Notes: a model not told the origin generated them from the sequence alone. Positions 7,509 through 15,721 are shown, counted from the first letter of the stretch. The stretch is 38,029 nucleotides of DNA from a virus (IMGVR_UViG_3300027759_005545:1-38029), one strand, 5' to 3'. Numbers and translations are program-made.

Positions 7509-7988
7509 CTCGCACTAACTCATTATCATTCGAGGCTATAGCTGTCTAATATGGATGTTGCACACAACATCCGCTCTTTCGTTGGCACTCAGAGCATTTT
7601 TTTAAATCGGCAACCTTTAGTTCATCTAGATTGTGGAGCGACTATGACACCCTATAAAGAGTGTCATAATCAGAGTTTCATCTGAGTTGCTTTCGCCAAC
7701 AATGACCGTAGGTATTTTGATTTCCGCGCTTCTGGGCTCTGTACCTTACCCCACCTACTACGACTTTTAAAGAGACCTCGGTGTCAATGTCTCTATGAGC
7801 GCTCGGGAAAATCTGCAACCTATACGACAATTCAAATGTTACAGTCAAGGGACTGGCATTTTAAGGCATCCTTCATCAAAGGGTAGTGAATTGAAGTCCC
7901 TGGTGCAAAGCAGAGAATTGAGTAGCGGCACACCGTTCAGATGCTTACTCGACGGATTACTGGCCCGTCAGCCTTATGTTGCACTAGT
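7509..7988 (-). ncRNA. Candidate large structured noncoding RNA
   Basis: A gene-free stretch between convergent genes, unusual in this compact genome. It holds many perfect stems: 7553-7560/7565-7572 (8 bp, 4-nt loop); 7581-7586/7695-7700 continued by 7587-7593/7681-7687 (13 bp with one 7-nt bulge); 7643-7650/7661-7668 (8 bp); 7708-7713/7753-7758; 7771-7776/7789-7794; 7848-7854/7895-7901 (7 bp); 7924-7928/7933-7937; 7951-7955/7965-7969. A perfect TATAAT on the minus strand (7999-7994) points into it, so I place it on the minus strand; the 3' end is not defined. Size and context recall the ornate large phage RNAs GOLLD and ROOL, but I recognise no defining motif. No tRNA, tmRNA, RNase P or group I intron hallmark was found. 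Confidence 0.45.
7573..7603 (+). terminator. Possible terminator of the plus-strand unit
   Basis: A short stem GCTCT (7573-7577) / AGAGC (7591-7595) is followed by a run of seven T (7597-7603), 65 nt after the last plus-strand stop. The stem is only 5 bp with a 13-nt loop, and its bases also take part in the larger stem proposed for the structured RNA, so the call is weak. Confidence 0.3.
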
Positions 7989-7993
7989 TTGTT

Positions 7994-8022
7994 ATTATAT
8001 AGAGTTAACCAAAACTCTACAA
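7994..8022 (-). promoter_or_regulatory. sigma70-like promoter reading into the gene-free region
   Basis: On the minus strand TTGTAG (8022-8017) and a perfect TATAAT (7999-7994) are 17 nt apart, just downstream of the adenylate cyclase stop. Start would be near 7987. The -35 box is only a half match. A 7-bp inverted repeat (8000-8006/8013-8019) sits between the two boxes and could bind a regulator. Confidence 0.45.
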
Positions 8023-8036
8023 TCGATTCGATTACA

Positions 8037-10094
8037 TCACTTCGATGTGGCTCGATGAATGCCATCCCAATCTTTGGGTAGTTTAACTTTCTTCATTTCA
8101 ACGCAGCGCTCGATCCACAGTTCATAACTGTGGTCCATCTGTCCGTCAAATTCTCCCATGAGTTCTCGGCACATGTCAACAGCAGCGTCAAACTTCTGCG
8201 CTCTGTATGCAGCCAGCATTTCATCATGTGCTTCACGAGCCAACATGTATTCAGCCATAGCACCAGCATCGCCACACAGCAGCGGAGCATAAATGCGTAA
8301 GCCAACCGTCTTGCCTTTAACTGCAATATTGTCTAGTTCTAGAGTGAATATTCTATCTTTTACAATCTCGTTGGTGTTGGGTCCAATGATTAATAGAACG
8401 CCATAACTCTTGGTCTGGCCTTCTAATCGTGCAGCAGTACTGACACTGTCGCCCAGCACATCATATCCGAACTTACTTTTAGCGCCAATATTACCAATCA
8501 GTGTTTCGCCAGTGTTGACACCTGCACCCATGCCAACAGGCGGTTTACCTTTGGCTGTTAATTCTTTATTAAATTCTTCAATGGCCTTGATCATTTCCTG
8601 TGCAGTCTTGACCGCAGTGTAGGCATGATTTGGATCATCCAATGGAGCACCGTGAACATGCAATGATGCATCACCAATAAACTTAATCAGTGTACCGTCA
8701 TTCTTGAGCACAGGAATACTTAGCGCTGTCATGTAGTCGTTCATAATTTGTGTCAGCCCCTCTACATCATCACCAAAACTTTCGCCCAGTGTTGTAAAAC
8801 CACGCAAGTCAGTCATAACAATACTAAGTTCTTTACGCTCACCGCCTAACTTAATAAGCTCTGGATTTTTTTGTAGGCGTTCCACTATGGTAGGATTAAC
8901 ATAACTGCCAAACTGTTTCTTTATTTGTTGTTTTTGTAAGAATTCTGAGACGAACTTGACACCATAGGCATGCAAAGCGACCAAGACTGTGCCAACTGCA
9001 AAGGCAGTACTGTCAAATAAGAATAAAAAGTTAGTGAAAGCGTACTGACTACCAATGATACCGCCAGCAACCAATACAACAATACTCGCAAGTCCAACAT
9101 AAGTCCACCTTGTTAAAAATAATAATAACACACCTGCTAGTAGAATAGCAAGTATTTCAATCCCATCTGCGTAGTCAGGTCTATTGATAACAACTTTGTT
9201 GATCATAGTGGCTACTACTGCTGCTTGTACTTCGTGCGGAAATACTGCTCCTCGAGCTGTGGGTACAGGATTGGCAATGCCGGCGGCAGTTGGCCCAACT
9301 ATAACTATGGCGCCTTGAAAATCTTTTGGCAAATTAGTTAAACTAACAGACTTACTTTGTTGTGCCCAATCAACCCATACTCTACCAAGATTGTCTGTGG
9401 TGACTGGACCAAACGCAGGTATACGCATTTTTTCTACACCAAGTTCATTGAGTTTGATTTGGAAGGTTGAATCGCCAGCTGCAACTCGTAGTGTTTCCAT
9501 GGCCAGGCCTGCATACAGTTTACCATCCACTGTGACAATCAAAGGCACTCGACGATTAACACCATCTACTTCTGGTAGTGTGTTTACAATACCCACACCT
9601 GCCGCAGCATTTTCCAACAGTGGTATGTTGGCAATCAATCCTGGATACTGTACAATTCGATCCGACCATTCAGGACCAAGTATTGCACTGCCAGAAACTC
9701 TGGGTTTATTCTTTGTTTGTTCGCTGGGCACTGATCCTAGTACTACTGGATATTGTTTTAAAGCCGCGGCGAGTACTGCATCACCACCAGTGCGATCAGG
9801 CTCAGCCATGAGAATGTTAAGCACAACAAGGCCAGCACCACGATCATACAAGTCTTTAATAATTTTTGCATATTCTGTCCTCGGTAATGGCCATTGACCA
9901 TATTTGTTTAGACTAGATTCGTCTATGTTTACTGTATAAATGTTATTATCAGTGACAGATTTGCCAGTGATTAATGTATCAAAGTAGCGTAGTCTTACGC
10001 TTTCTACAAAGCTAGGATCGGCGATTCTTATACTTAATATAAGTACCAATGTCACTAGTGCTGTCCATGGGCTGGTTAGTATTTTCTTTAGCAT
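8037..10094 (-). CDS. Membrane adenylate cyclase with CHASE2 sensor domain
   Basis: A 685-residue class III nucleotidyl cyclase. One N-terminal span (about 8-26), an extracytoplasmic CHASE2 domain (about 30-300), three spans (about 312-378), then the cyclase domain (about 420-600) and a helical tail. Both metal Asp residues are seen (Asp429 in MTDLRGFT, Asp475 in FIGDAS), as are Lys471 and Asp545 for adenine recognition and Arg556. The usual transition-state Asn of the DxVNxAAR motif is Ser552 here (GDSVSTAAR), so activity may be altered. This plan is common in bacteria, where it makes cAMP in response to envelope signals; it is rare in phage. It ends the minus-strand run 17 nt after a small exported-protein gene. 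CHASE2 cyclases and FecR-domain proteins often neighbour each other in bacteria, and one is nearby here. Confidence 0.9.
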   Translation of the reverse strand: MLKKILTSPWTALVTLVLILSIRIADPSFVESVRLRYFDTLITGKSVTDNNIYTVNIDESSLNKYGQWPLPRTEYAKIIKDLYDRGAGLVVLNILMAEPDRTGGDAVLAAALKQYPVVLGSVPSEQTKNKPRVSGSAILGPEWSDRIVQYPGLIANIPLLENAAAGVGIVNTLPEVDGVNRRVPLIVTVDGKLYAGLAMETLRVAAGDSTFQIKLNELGVEKMRIPAFGPVTTDNLGRVWVDWAQQSKSVSLTNLPKDFQGAIVIVGPTAAGIANPVPTARGAVFPHEVQAAVVATMINKVVINRPDYADGIEILAILLAGVLLLFLTRWTYVGLASIVVLVAGGIIGSQYAFTNFLFLFDSTAFAVGTVLVALHAYGVKFVSEFLQKQQIKKQFGSYVNPTIVERLQKNPELIKLGGERKELSIVMTDLRGFTTLGESFGDDVEGLTQIMNDYMTALSIPVLKNDGTLIKFIGDASLHVHGAPLDDPNHAYTAVKTAQEMIKAIEEFNKELTAKGKPPVGMGAGVNTGETLIGNIGAKSKFGYDVLGDSVSTAARLEGQTKSYGVLLIIGPNTNEIVKDRIFTLELDNIAVKGKTVGLRIYAPLLCGDAGAMAEYMLAREAHDEMLAAYRAQKFDAAVDMCRELMGEFDGQMDHSYELWIERCVEMKKVKLPKDWDGIHRATSK

Positions 10095-10111
10095 AACATA
10101 TTTAATAAAAA

Positions 10112-10405
10112 TTAAGTGGGGTTGGGAAACATAAATTTAAAATCAATACCAGTTTCAAGCACACATGCTATATCCTCTTGACCTTGAAAATGTATGATGG
10201 TCCAACTTTGAGTTTTTGGATTGGCCAATATTGTGACTGTGGATTTTTCTTTGGACCCTAACCAGACTGGCACTTCGCCGTGTTTTTCTGATAGATACTG
10301 CATCATTACTCCGGCTCGATCACAGATTACTGGCTTATTAACTGTCACAGGTTCTGCAAAGGCAAATGCAGGCATTAACAAAATAATCAAAATTAATTTA
10401 TACAT
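10112..10405 (-). CDS. Small exported protein, 97 aa
   Basis: A clear signal peptide (MYKLILIILLMPAFAFA, cleavage about residue 17) leads to a mature domain of about 80 residues with two cysteines (CDRAG and IACVLE) that could form a disulfide in the periplasm. The segments TVTILANPKTQSWTII and EDIACVLETG suggest a small beta-rich domain. No named family is recognised. It sits 17 nt upstream of the cyclase gene and 3 nt after the preceding gene, so it could act in the periplasm with the CHASE2 domain, which is inference from position only. Confidence 0.6.
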   Translation of the reverse strand: MYKLILIILLMPAFAFAEPVTVNKPVICDRAGVMMQYLSEKHGEVPVWLGSKEKSTVTILANPKTQSWTIIHFQGQEDIACVLETGIDFKFMFPNPT

Positions 10406-10408
10406 AAT

Positions 10409-10894
10409 TTAGGACCTGGATAACATTACCAGGCTGAGGAAAAATGCCGGAATTGCAATGGCCACAAAACAAGAAAATACGAGGAATGTTTGTAATATAT
10501 CCTCTTGTGCTTTACGATTGGCTGCTGCTAACTTTCTTTCGGCTTCTGCTCGTTCTTTGTACATACGCACTCGCTCGGCCTGCATTTGATCCCATACATC
10601 TTTATTGCCAGACCAAATCAGCATTTCTTTAAGCTCTTTTTCGGCGTCCCGCAGTGCTTTGCTGTGCATGGCAGCTTGCAAAGATCTTGAAGCAATTTCT
10701 CCGTTGGAGAGCAAAGAAGTAGAATTCATCAATTTGACATTGGCCACATGAACTTTGTCGCAATTTTGAAAAAATGAACTAAACTGTCCGTATAGACTGT
10801 TGATGTCTTTGCCCATGGCTATGGCTTTTTTAATGCCGCCAATTGCTTGCTGTGCAGCAGTGAATGCGAGGCCAATTGATATAGGATCTATCAT
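10409..10894 (-). CDS. Helical protein with C-terminal membrane anchor
   Basis: A 161-residue protein starting MIDPISIGLAFTAAQQ. The ATG at 10892-10894 overlaps the stop of the upstream gene in an ATGA arrangement, which decides this start over a longer frame. The body is helical and charged, with a likely coiled coil (ERVRMYKERAEAERKLAAANRK), and ends in one membrane span (about residues 134-156). Similar proteins, with the same N-terminal motif and a GIKKAIAMGKDINSLYG-type segment, occur in marine T4-like phages without known function. The anchor suggests it faces the cytoplasm from the inner membrane. Confidence 0.6.
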   Translation of the reverse strand: MIDPISIGLAFTAAQQAIGGIKKAIAMGKDINSLYGQFSSFFQNCDKVHVANVKLMNSTSLLSNGEIASRSLQAAMHSKALRDAEKELKEMLIWSGNKDVWDQMQAERVRMYKERAEAERKLAAANRKAQEDILQTFLVFSCFVAIAIPAFFLSLVMLSRS

Positions 10895-11085
10895 GATCGT
10901 AGAAAATAAGGTTTTTGTCGCTTCTCCCAGCGTTTGCACCACACTTGCCTATTAAGTGTTTCTCCGGTCCAACTCCATTGTGTACACACCCAATGTTCAT
11001 TTTTGTCTAATTTTTCCGTTGGCGGTGCCACAGCATTTAACGCTGTGGGGGCTAGTAAAAACACAAATAACAAAGAATATTTCAT
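10891..11085 (-). CDS. Small exported Trp-rich protein, 64 aa
   Basis: A 64-residue protein with a signal peptide (MKYSLLFVFLLAPTALNA) and a mature part of about 46 residues that holds four Trp and two Cys (WVCTQWSWTGE, WCKRWEKR). No family is recognised. No Shine-Dalgarno sequence is seen; the ATG is preceded by an AT-rich TATAATAA stretch without a good -35 box. It is first in the run ending with the adenylate cyclase. Its 4-nt overlap with the next gene supports both calls. Confidence 0.5.
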   Translation of the reverse strand: MKYSLLFVFLLAPTALNAVAPPTEKLDKNEHWVCTQWSWTGETLNRQVWCKRWEKRQKPYFLRS

Positions 11086-11153
11086 TTATTATATTTAACT
11101 ATACCCATATAATTACTCAGTCTGTACTTTATTATGAGTTGACAAGTTATTCA

Positions 11154-11177
11154 ATAAAAAACCCGCCGAAGCGGGTT
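11154..11177 (-). terminator. Rho-independent terminator of the clpS-curli operon
   Basis: On the minus strand a 7-bp stem AACCCGC / GCGGGTT with a TTCG loop is followed by a T run (11160-11154). It lies 20 nt after the stop of the outer-membrane barrel gene. This is a textbook terminator. Confidence 0.9.
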
Positions 11178-11196
11178 TGTGTTCTAATATGTACTA

Positions 11197-13239
11197 TTAG
11201 AATCTAATAATACCGCGTAAATTTACAGTTTTAGTGTTAATATTATTACCTTGCTGTGTTCCCACAGTTAGTGCAACAGCTCCGTTCTTTGTTGGAGAAT
11301 ATCCAACAGTAACAGATCCAGATGTACCATTGTCTGTGGTGCGATTGACTTCACCTGTCAAACGGATTTTATCAATGATTCTTTCGTAACGGACACCGGC
11401 TTCACCATATGAGTAATCGTCAGCCAGCTTGTTTACCGTGCGTTGACTTTGGACACTACCGGCTTCTTCGTAGCCTTTGGTAGTTGACCTGCCAGCCGTA
11501 ATACCCACATATGGTCGAAATCCATTTGTGTCAGGAGCATACACTCGATTATTCAACCATACATTATCGCCTGCGGTAGTGTGACTGTTATTGAACACAT
11601 TTTCAACTGTACGACTAGATTTGATATCGTTGGTAGCATAACCTAAATTATTAACAACTTTAACATCGTTATCCAATGTATATACAGAGAACAAGCCCAT
11701 ATGATTTTTATCTTGTGCTGTGTTAGAATCCGTGCCATCCATTCTTGTGCGTACAAGGTTGTACTGAGTACCCAATCTCCAATTTGGTTCAATTAATTTT
11801 TCAGCGCCTAATCCAAATGTATTACTGCTGGCACTGTAGCCATCGGCCATTGAACTATTGCCGCCGCTGGCAGTAGTGTACATGGTAACATCACCAAAAG
11901 TAATGCCATCCTTACGGAAAGCATCCATGTTCAAACTACGATCTAGTTGTTTGTTCATGCTGGTCAAATAACTCATTTGGTCAACTCGTCCACTGAATGA
12001 ATCGTTAGTCACAGTAGTAACCACATCATTGCTTAATGTTGTTGCAGTACTAGTTGCGCTATCTGTATAGGTTGTGGTCCCGTCGCTCCATGTACTGGTG
12101 GTGCGAACTTTTGTTACCACAGTGCGGGCCATTGGTGTTGTGACATTTGTTGTGGTCTCACGAGCAACAATTTGTTTACCACTTGTTTCGGTTGCATCAT
12201 GGTGAGCCAAACTTGCTGTGATCACTGGCAATGTTGCGTCGACTGCGGTAACATCAGACACTGTAATAGTTGCTGTGCTTGTTCCTGTCACAGTAGGAGT
12301 CGAACTAGATCCTGCAGATGAAGTAGCACTGCCCACATCTACTAGAGTACCAAAACTGCTGGTGCCTGCTGTACCGCCGCCAGCGCCGCCTGTGATAGCA
12401 TAGTCGGCTGCTGTGAATGCGCTTGGCCCAAAGATATAAGAATAGTTCCAAGTTAAAATATCACCCACTGCTACATTGGCAGCATAAAAACTGATACCGA
12501 TAGTGTCGTCTGCTCTCTTAACATCTACAGTGCCGCCACCATAGTAATCTTTAGGATCACTGGACCAACCTAAGATAGCAGTATTAACTGATCCGGCTTG
12601 TGCTGAGTATAAACCCAACGCATATCTTGACACAGTTGCTTCACTGAATATTACATTCGTCTTTGGAATAATTCCGTACCCACGAACATTGTCTGTGGCA
12701 GAACTATCACCTGGTGCTGCCACAGCATCTGGATCAATGTAACGACCAAAGTACAAATGTGGCATCGCCACCGTGGCATCGATTCGTGTTGTGATATCTA
12801 AGTAACGCTGTGCCGATGGCAAGCTGTAGGTATGTTTGATATCAAACTCAGTAGTAGATCCTGCCCAGATTGCCGAGCTTGCTGTGGGAGTACCTATCCA
12901 AGCCCCGGTGACCCCAGTATTGCCACTACTTTGAAATCCAGCATTATTATTGCCGTATAGTTTGTATTTTGTTCCGTCTGCATTATCAATACGCACAGCC
13001 CATCCCTCATAAGGTGAACCTGGTGTTAGATAATCATAACTGGGATTAAATGTACTGGTGCCGGCATTGTCATATTGTATACCAGGATTGGTTCTTCCGC
13101 CAGATCCAAGAGTACCAGTGGTATTATTAATACCTGCGCGAATGTATTCATTTTGCAATACATAAGTCTGTGCTAGGGTCATAGAAGACCAACACAGTAA
13201 TGCTACTGTAATAGCCTGTTTAAAAAATCTATTCATCAT
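11197..13239 (-). CDS. Outer-membrane beta-barrel, autotransporter-like
   Basis: A 680-residue exported protein. A signal peptide (to about Ala23, MTLAQ) precedes a beta-rich N-terminal domain (about 24-290), a Ser/Thr/Val-rich linker with near-repeats (about 290-410), and a C-terminal domain of about 250 residues made of alternating amphipathic strands. It ends in Phe (RGIIRF), the usual C-terminal signal for BAM-mediated insertion of outer-membrane barrels. The barrel has the spaced GLG, FG and R patterns of autotransporter beta-domains. The ribosome binding site is AAGGA before a double ATG. It is the last gene of the curli-type operon, followed by a terminator. A surface-exposed passenger is inferred; its target is unknown. 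Outer-membrane barrels are rare in phage genomes. Confidence 0.75.
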   Translation of the reverse strand: MMNRFFKQAITVALLCWSSMTLAQTYVLQNEYIRAGINNTTGTLGSGGRTNPGIQYDNAGTSTFNPSYDYLTPGSPYEGWAVRIDNADGTKYKLYGNNNAGFQSSGNTGVTGAWIGTPTASSAIWAGSTTEFDIKHTYSLPSAQRYLDITTRIDATVAMPHLYFGRYIDPDAVAAPGDSSATDNVRGYGIIPKTNVIFSEATVSRYALGLYSAQAGSVNTAILGWSSDPKDYYGGGTVDVKRADDTIGISFYAANVAVGDILTWNYSYIFGPSAFTAADYAITGGAGGGTAGTSSFGTLVDVGSATSSAGSSSTPTVTGTSTATITVSDVTAVDATLPVITASLAHHDATETSGKQIVARETTTNVTTPMARTVVTKVRTTSTWSDGTTTYTDSATSTATTLSNDVVTTVTNDSFSGRVDQMSYLTSMNKQLDRSLNMDAFRKDGITFGDVTMYTTASGGNSSMADGYSASSNTFGLGAEKLIEPNWRLGTQYNLVRTRMDGTDSNTAQDKNHMGLFSVYTLDNDVKVVNNLGYATNDIKSSRTVENVFNNSHTTAGDNVWLNNRVYAPDTNGFRPYVGITAGRSTTKGYEEAGSVQSQRTVNKLADDYSYGEAGVRYERIIDKIRLTGEVNRTTDNGTSGSVTVGYSPTKNGAVALTVGTQQGNNINTKTVNLRGIIRF

Positions 13240-13257
13240 TATTTTTCCTTTTTATTT

Positions 13258-14370
13258 TTATTTTTGAATAATGTTTATATTTGTAGTTCCGCCGAAGTTG
13301 ACCATCTGCTGAACTCTTACACCGTCCTGGTTAATAGTAACCATCGTGTCTTGGTCCACGCTCAATGTGACAAATGCAGTGTGCGTGGTAATTCTGTACA
13401 ATGTGACTTTGCTCTTGTCATCATTGAGATAATATTTTAATCCTGATGCTTCATTATATTTGGGCAACAAGTTCTTATCTAAGTTATTGGCCAACATAGA
13501 TTTAGAATTGCCACTTAATTCATCTATTAGAAAAAAGTTTAAGTTATCTCCTAATAGGTCTACATCTAAGAAGTTTATGTCTAATTCTTTAAATGAATCT
13601 AAGTTATTTTTATCCAATTCTGAATACTTTAACAAGTCAACATCTAATAAGTTGATATCTAATTCAGTTTTAGAGGATTTTAAATTTTCACTTTTAATTT
13701 CTGGAGGCTGACTGATAATCAGCATGTTATTAATGTTGGCCTGGTCTATGGCAACTATTATAGGGCTGCTGGGCGGCGATGATAAACTGCTTACCAAAGT
13801 TGCTTGATAAGGTATATCTAAAAATACAGTGCCAGTTTCATTGCTGACTTCAATTGCGCCAGTCACGCAACCTCGATTGTCGCAGCTGGGCAGTAACATT
13901 ATTAAACTGCGGCCCAATTCGTCCACAGTCATTGAGAAATCTGTACCTCTGACTGCAATAGATGCAGTGGGTGTTTTTATATTTACGGATTGGGGGTTGC
14001 TTTTTGCAATCTGGCCGCTGGCATACCGAGCAGTACCCAATGCGACTTTGATTGCTAATTTGCCTGTGCCTGCTTTGGCGTCGTAGACAAAGTCGTCGAT
14101 TATTAGTTTACTTTGTTCTGTTATCTTTACTGTGGTTGCATCTTCAAATGTTAATTGTGCTTTGGATTTAGCCGTGACAATGGTGTCGTTCATTTCAATG
14201 CTAGAATTTATAGCACTGGGCAACGACTGTTTGTTTCTTACTATCTCAGTGGGTCCAGTCTGTTCAGTTACTCGTCCTACCGCAGCCAACAAATTAGTTG
14301 GACTGAATAATAGCAATATTGTTGCCGTTACCAGAGCTATTAACTGTGACACTTTGAGCTGTAGTTCCAC
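13258..14370 (-). CDS. FecR-domain exported protein
   Basis: A 370-residue protein with a signal peptide or N-terminal anchor (about 8-30), then a FecR domain: VGRVTEQTGPTEIVR at about 31, then DTIVTAKSKAQLTFEDATTVKI and the TPTASIAVRGTDFS motif (about 134-147). FecR domains are periplasmic and often sense or relay envelope signals. A Leu/Asp-rich part (about 237-275) has an internal repeat (ELDINLLDVDLL, ELDINFLDVDLL). The C-terminus (VTINQDGVRVQQM, then NINIIQK) resembles curlin-type strands. The start is a GTG that overlaps the curlin gene by 77 nt; a second GTG six codons in is possible. No clear Shine-Dalgarno sequence is seen, so translation is probably coupled. No anti-sigma domain or sigma factor gene is present nearby. 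Confidence 0.8.
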   Translation of the reverse strand: MELQLKVSQLIALVTATILLLFSPTNLLAAVGRVTEQTGPTEIVRNKQSLPSAINSSIEMNDTIVTAKSKAQLTFEDATTVKITEQSKLIIDDFVYDAKAGTGKLAIKVALGTARYASGQIAKSNPQSVNIKTPTASIAVRGTDFSMTVDELGRSLIMLLPSCDNRGCVTGAIEVSNETGTVFLDIPYQATLVSSLSSPPSSPIIVAIDQANINNMLIISQPPEIKSENLKSSKTELDINLLDVDLLKYSELDKNNLDSFKELDINFLDVDLLGDNLNFFLIDELSGNSKSMLANNLDKNLLPKYNEASGLKYYLNDDKSKVTLYRITTHTAFVTLSVDQDTMVTINQDGVRVQQMVNFGGTTNINIIQK

Positions 14371-14905
14371 TTTGATTTACCGATATAATGTTAGGTTGTG
14401 CTGTTGTACCTCCGGTTACCGCAATTTTTACATTGCTGGCACCCGACGAAGTGCTGGTATGAGTAACAGTATTACTGTCACCTATAATGGCAATTTCGCT
14501 GTTATGGTTAGCCCCTCCTCCTAAATTTTGGGTAACTGTGTTGTCATCTCCTGTGATCAATTGTTTAATCACACTGCCGCTACAGCTGGCACTGGCTGAA
14601 CTACCGCAAGTAATGCTTTGTGTATTGTTATTACCCAAAGTATTAACAGTTGTCGCAGCACTGGCTCCGTTCACCAACAGGCTCAAGGTATTGCCAATGC
14701 CCACCTGATCAATAGCCACAGTATTACTACCGCCGCCAATAAATGCAGGTATGGCACTGTCGCCGATGGTATTTCCGGTACCGTCTTGTGTGATATTAAT
14801 CGTACTAGTATCACCTATTTGTTCTATGTATATGTCGTTGGCCATGGTACTTCCCATGAACACCGCCATTACTAAGAACGCATATAACTTCTTTTTATTA
14901 AGCAT
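14294..14905 (-). CDS. Curlin-repeat exported protein (CsgA/CsgB-like)
   Basis: A 203-residue protein with a signal peptide (about 1-22, MGSTMA-ND) and a mature region rich in Gly, Asn, Ser, Thr and Gln. It has repeated curlin-type units with the x-Q-x-G-x-x-N-x-x-x-x-Q pattern (IEQIGDTSTINITQDGTGN, IDQVGIGNTL, VNQSGTTAQS, NGNNIAIIQ). In bacteria such proteins cross the outer membrane through CsgG and form amyloid curli fibres. The repeats are less regular than in E. coli CsgA. A very strong GGAGGAG ribosome binding site lies 8 nt before the ATG, suggesting high production. csgG and csgF lie directly upstream, which supports its being the secreted substrate. Confidence 0.78.
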   Translation of the reverse strand: MLNKKKLYAFLVMAVFMGSTMANDIYIEQIGDTSTINITQDGTGNTIGDSAIPAFIGGGSNTVAIDQVGIGNTLSLLVNGASAATTVNTLGNNNTQSITCGSSASASCSGSVIKQLITGDDNTVTQNLGGGANHNSEIAIIGDSNTVTHTSTSSGASNVKIAVTGGTTAQPNIISVNQSGTTAQSVTVNSSGNGNNIAIIQSN

Positions 14906-14941
14906 TTGTTTTGCTCCTCCAGACTTTTAGTCTTATTTTTA

Positions 14942-15721
14942 TTATTTTTCATCTTTAAAGCTCCACATGCCACGTCTCTTGCCCTCTAAGATCATCTCAT
15001 AGACAGCTTGTTCTATAGCTATTCGAACAGCATAAGTTGTTGGCTCATTTAATGCTGCACCATTTTCCATTTCCAAAGATTGTGTACCTTGGTCCACAAA
15101 CTTTAGTACACCAACATTGTGTGAAGTGCTGAAAATCGTTTTGCTGACCGCAGTGCTCAACAAGACTTCACCGGAATTAACACTGATCAATCGTAAGCTG
15201 ATGACTACTTCATCTACTCTGTATTGTTGACTAGTTCCTAATCCCAGAAATCTCGCACCTTGGCCGCCGGAGCGTATATTGCTATCATATCCAATAATAC
15301 CCCCTTCGATCATCACGCCCGCCACAGTCATTGGTTTCAATGGCTTGGCGTCTTTGCCTTCGTACACTTCCCGCTGATTTCGGATCAGTTGCCGCTCTTT
15401 GATAAGATTGTCCAAGCCCACTCGCTCTACAACCTTAAACCAACCCTTGCTGTCCTGAAGTGATTTGATTAGAAACACTTCAGCACCCTGGGTAACTGCT
15501 TTACTGAACAGAGCCAGCTTATCGCTGGGTTTCATCTGTCCAGTTAAATCCCTAAATCCATACACTGCAACAGTTATTGGAGGACCATCCAATGCAGGTA
15601 TTTTCGCTATCAAACTTTCACGCGGCGTCAGTACAATGGGATCCTGAACTCCACGCTCATATTCTAGTGCAGCACAACCTGTTAATAACAGTGCTAGTAT
15701 GATTAATGCTATGATTTTCAT
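14942..15721 (-). CDS. csgG: Curli secretion channel lipoprotein CsgG
   Basis: A 259-residue lipoprotein with lipobox LTGC (Cys16). It matches CsgG along its length: a long helix ending VFLIKSLQDSKGWFKVVERVGLDNL, then IKERQLIR, VEGGIIGYDSN, SGGQGARFLGLG, YRVDEVVISLRLISVNSGEVL and SKTIFS, all CsgG landmarks. CsgG forms a nonameric outer-membrane pore that exports curli subunits. The ATG starts 1 nt after the csgF stop. The periplasmic adaptor gene csgE is not in the window, so gating may differ from the bacterial system, or the host supplies it. csgG has been reported in some pelagic myophages (general knowledge). Confidence 0.93.
   Translation of the reverse strand: MKIIALIILALLLTGCAALEYERGVQDPIVLTPRESLIAKIPALDGPPITVAVYGFRDLTGQMKPSDKLALFSKAVTQGAEVFLIKSLQDSKGWFKVVERVGLDNLIKERQLIRNQREVYEGKDAKPLKPMTVAGVMIEGGIIGYDSNIRSGGQGARFLGLGTSQQYRVDEVVISLRLISVNSGEVLLSTAVSKTIFSTSHNVGVLKFVDQGTQSLEMENGAALNEPTTYAVRIAIEQAVYEMILEGKRRGMWSFKDEK

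Noticed and set aside
7509-8036. Group I intron, tmRNA, RNase P RNA or tRNA as explanation for the structured gap
   Set aside because: No tRNA-like T-loop, tag frame, RNase P core sequence or split flanking gene was found by eye.
7795-8058. An 87-codon plus-strand open frame in the convergent gap
   Set aside because: It has no ribosome binding site, an unlikely composition, overlaps the end of the cyclase gene, and crosses several of the perfect stems.
14906-14941. Short AGACT/AGTCT hairpin with T-rich flank between csgG and the curlin gene
   Set aside because: The T-rich side points to the plus strand, where there is nothing to terminate; on the minus strand it precedes a strong ribosome binding site.
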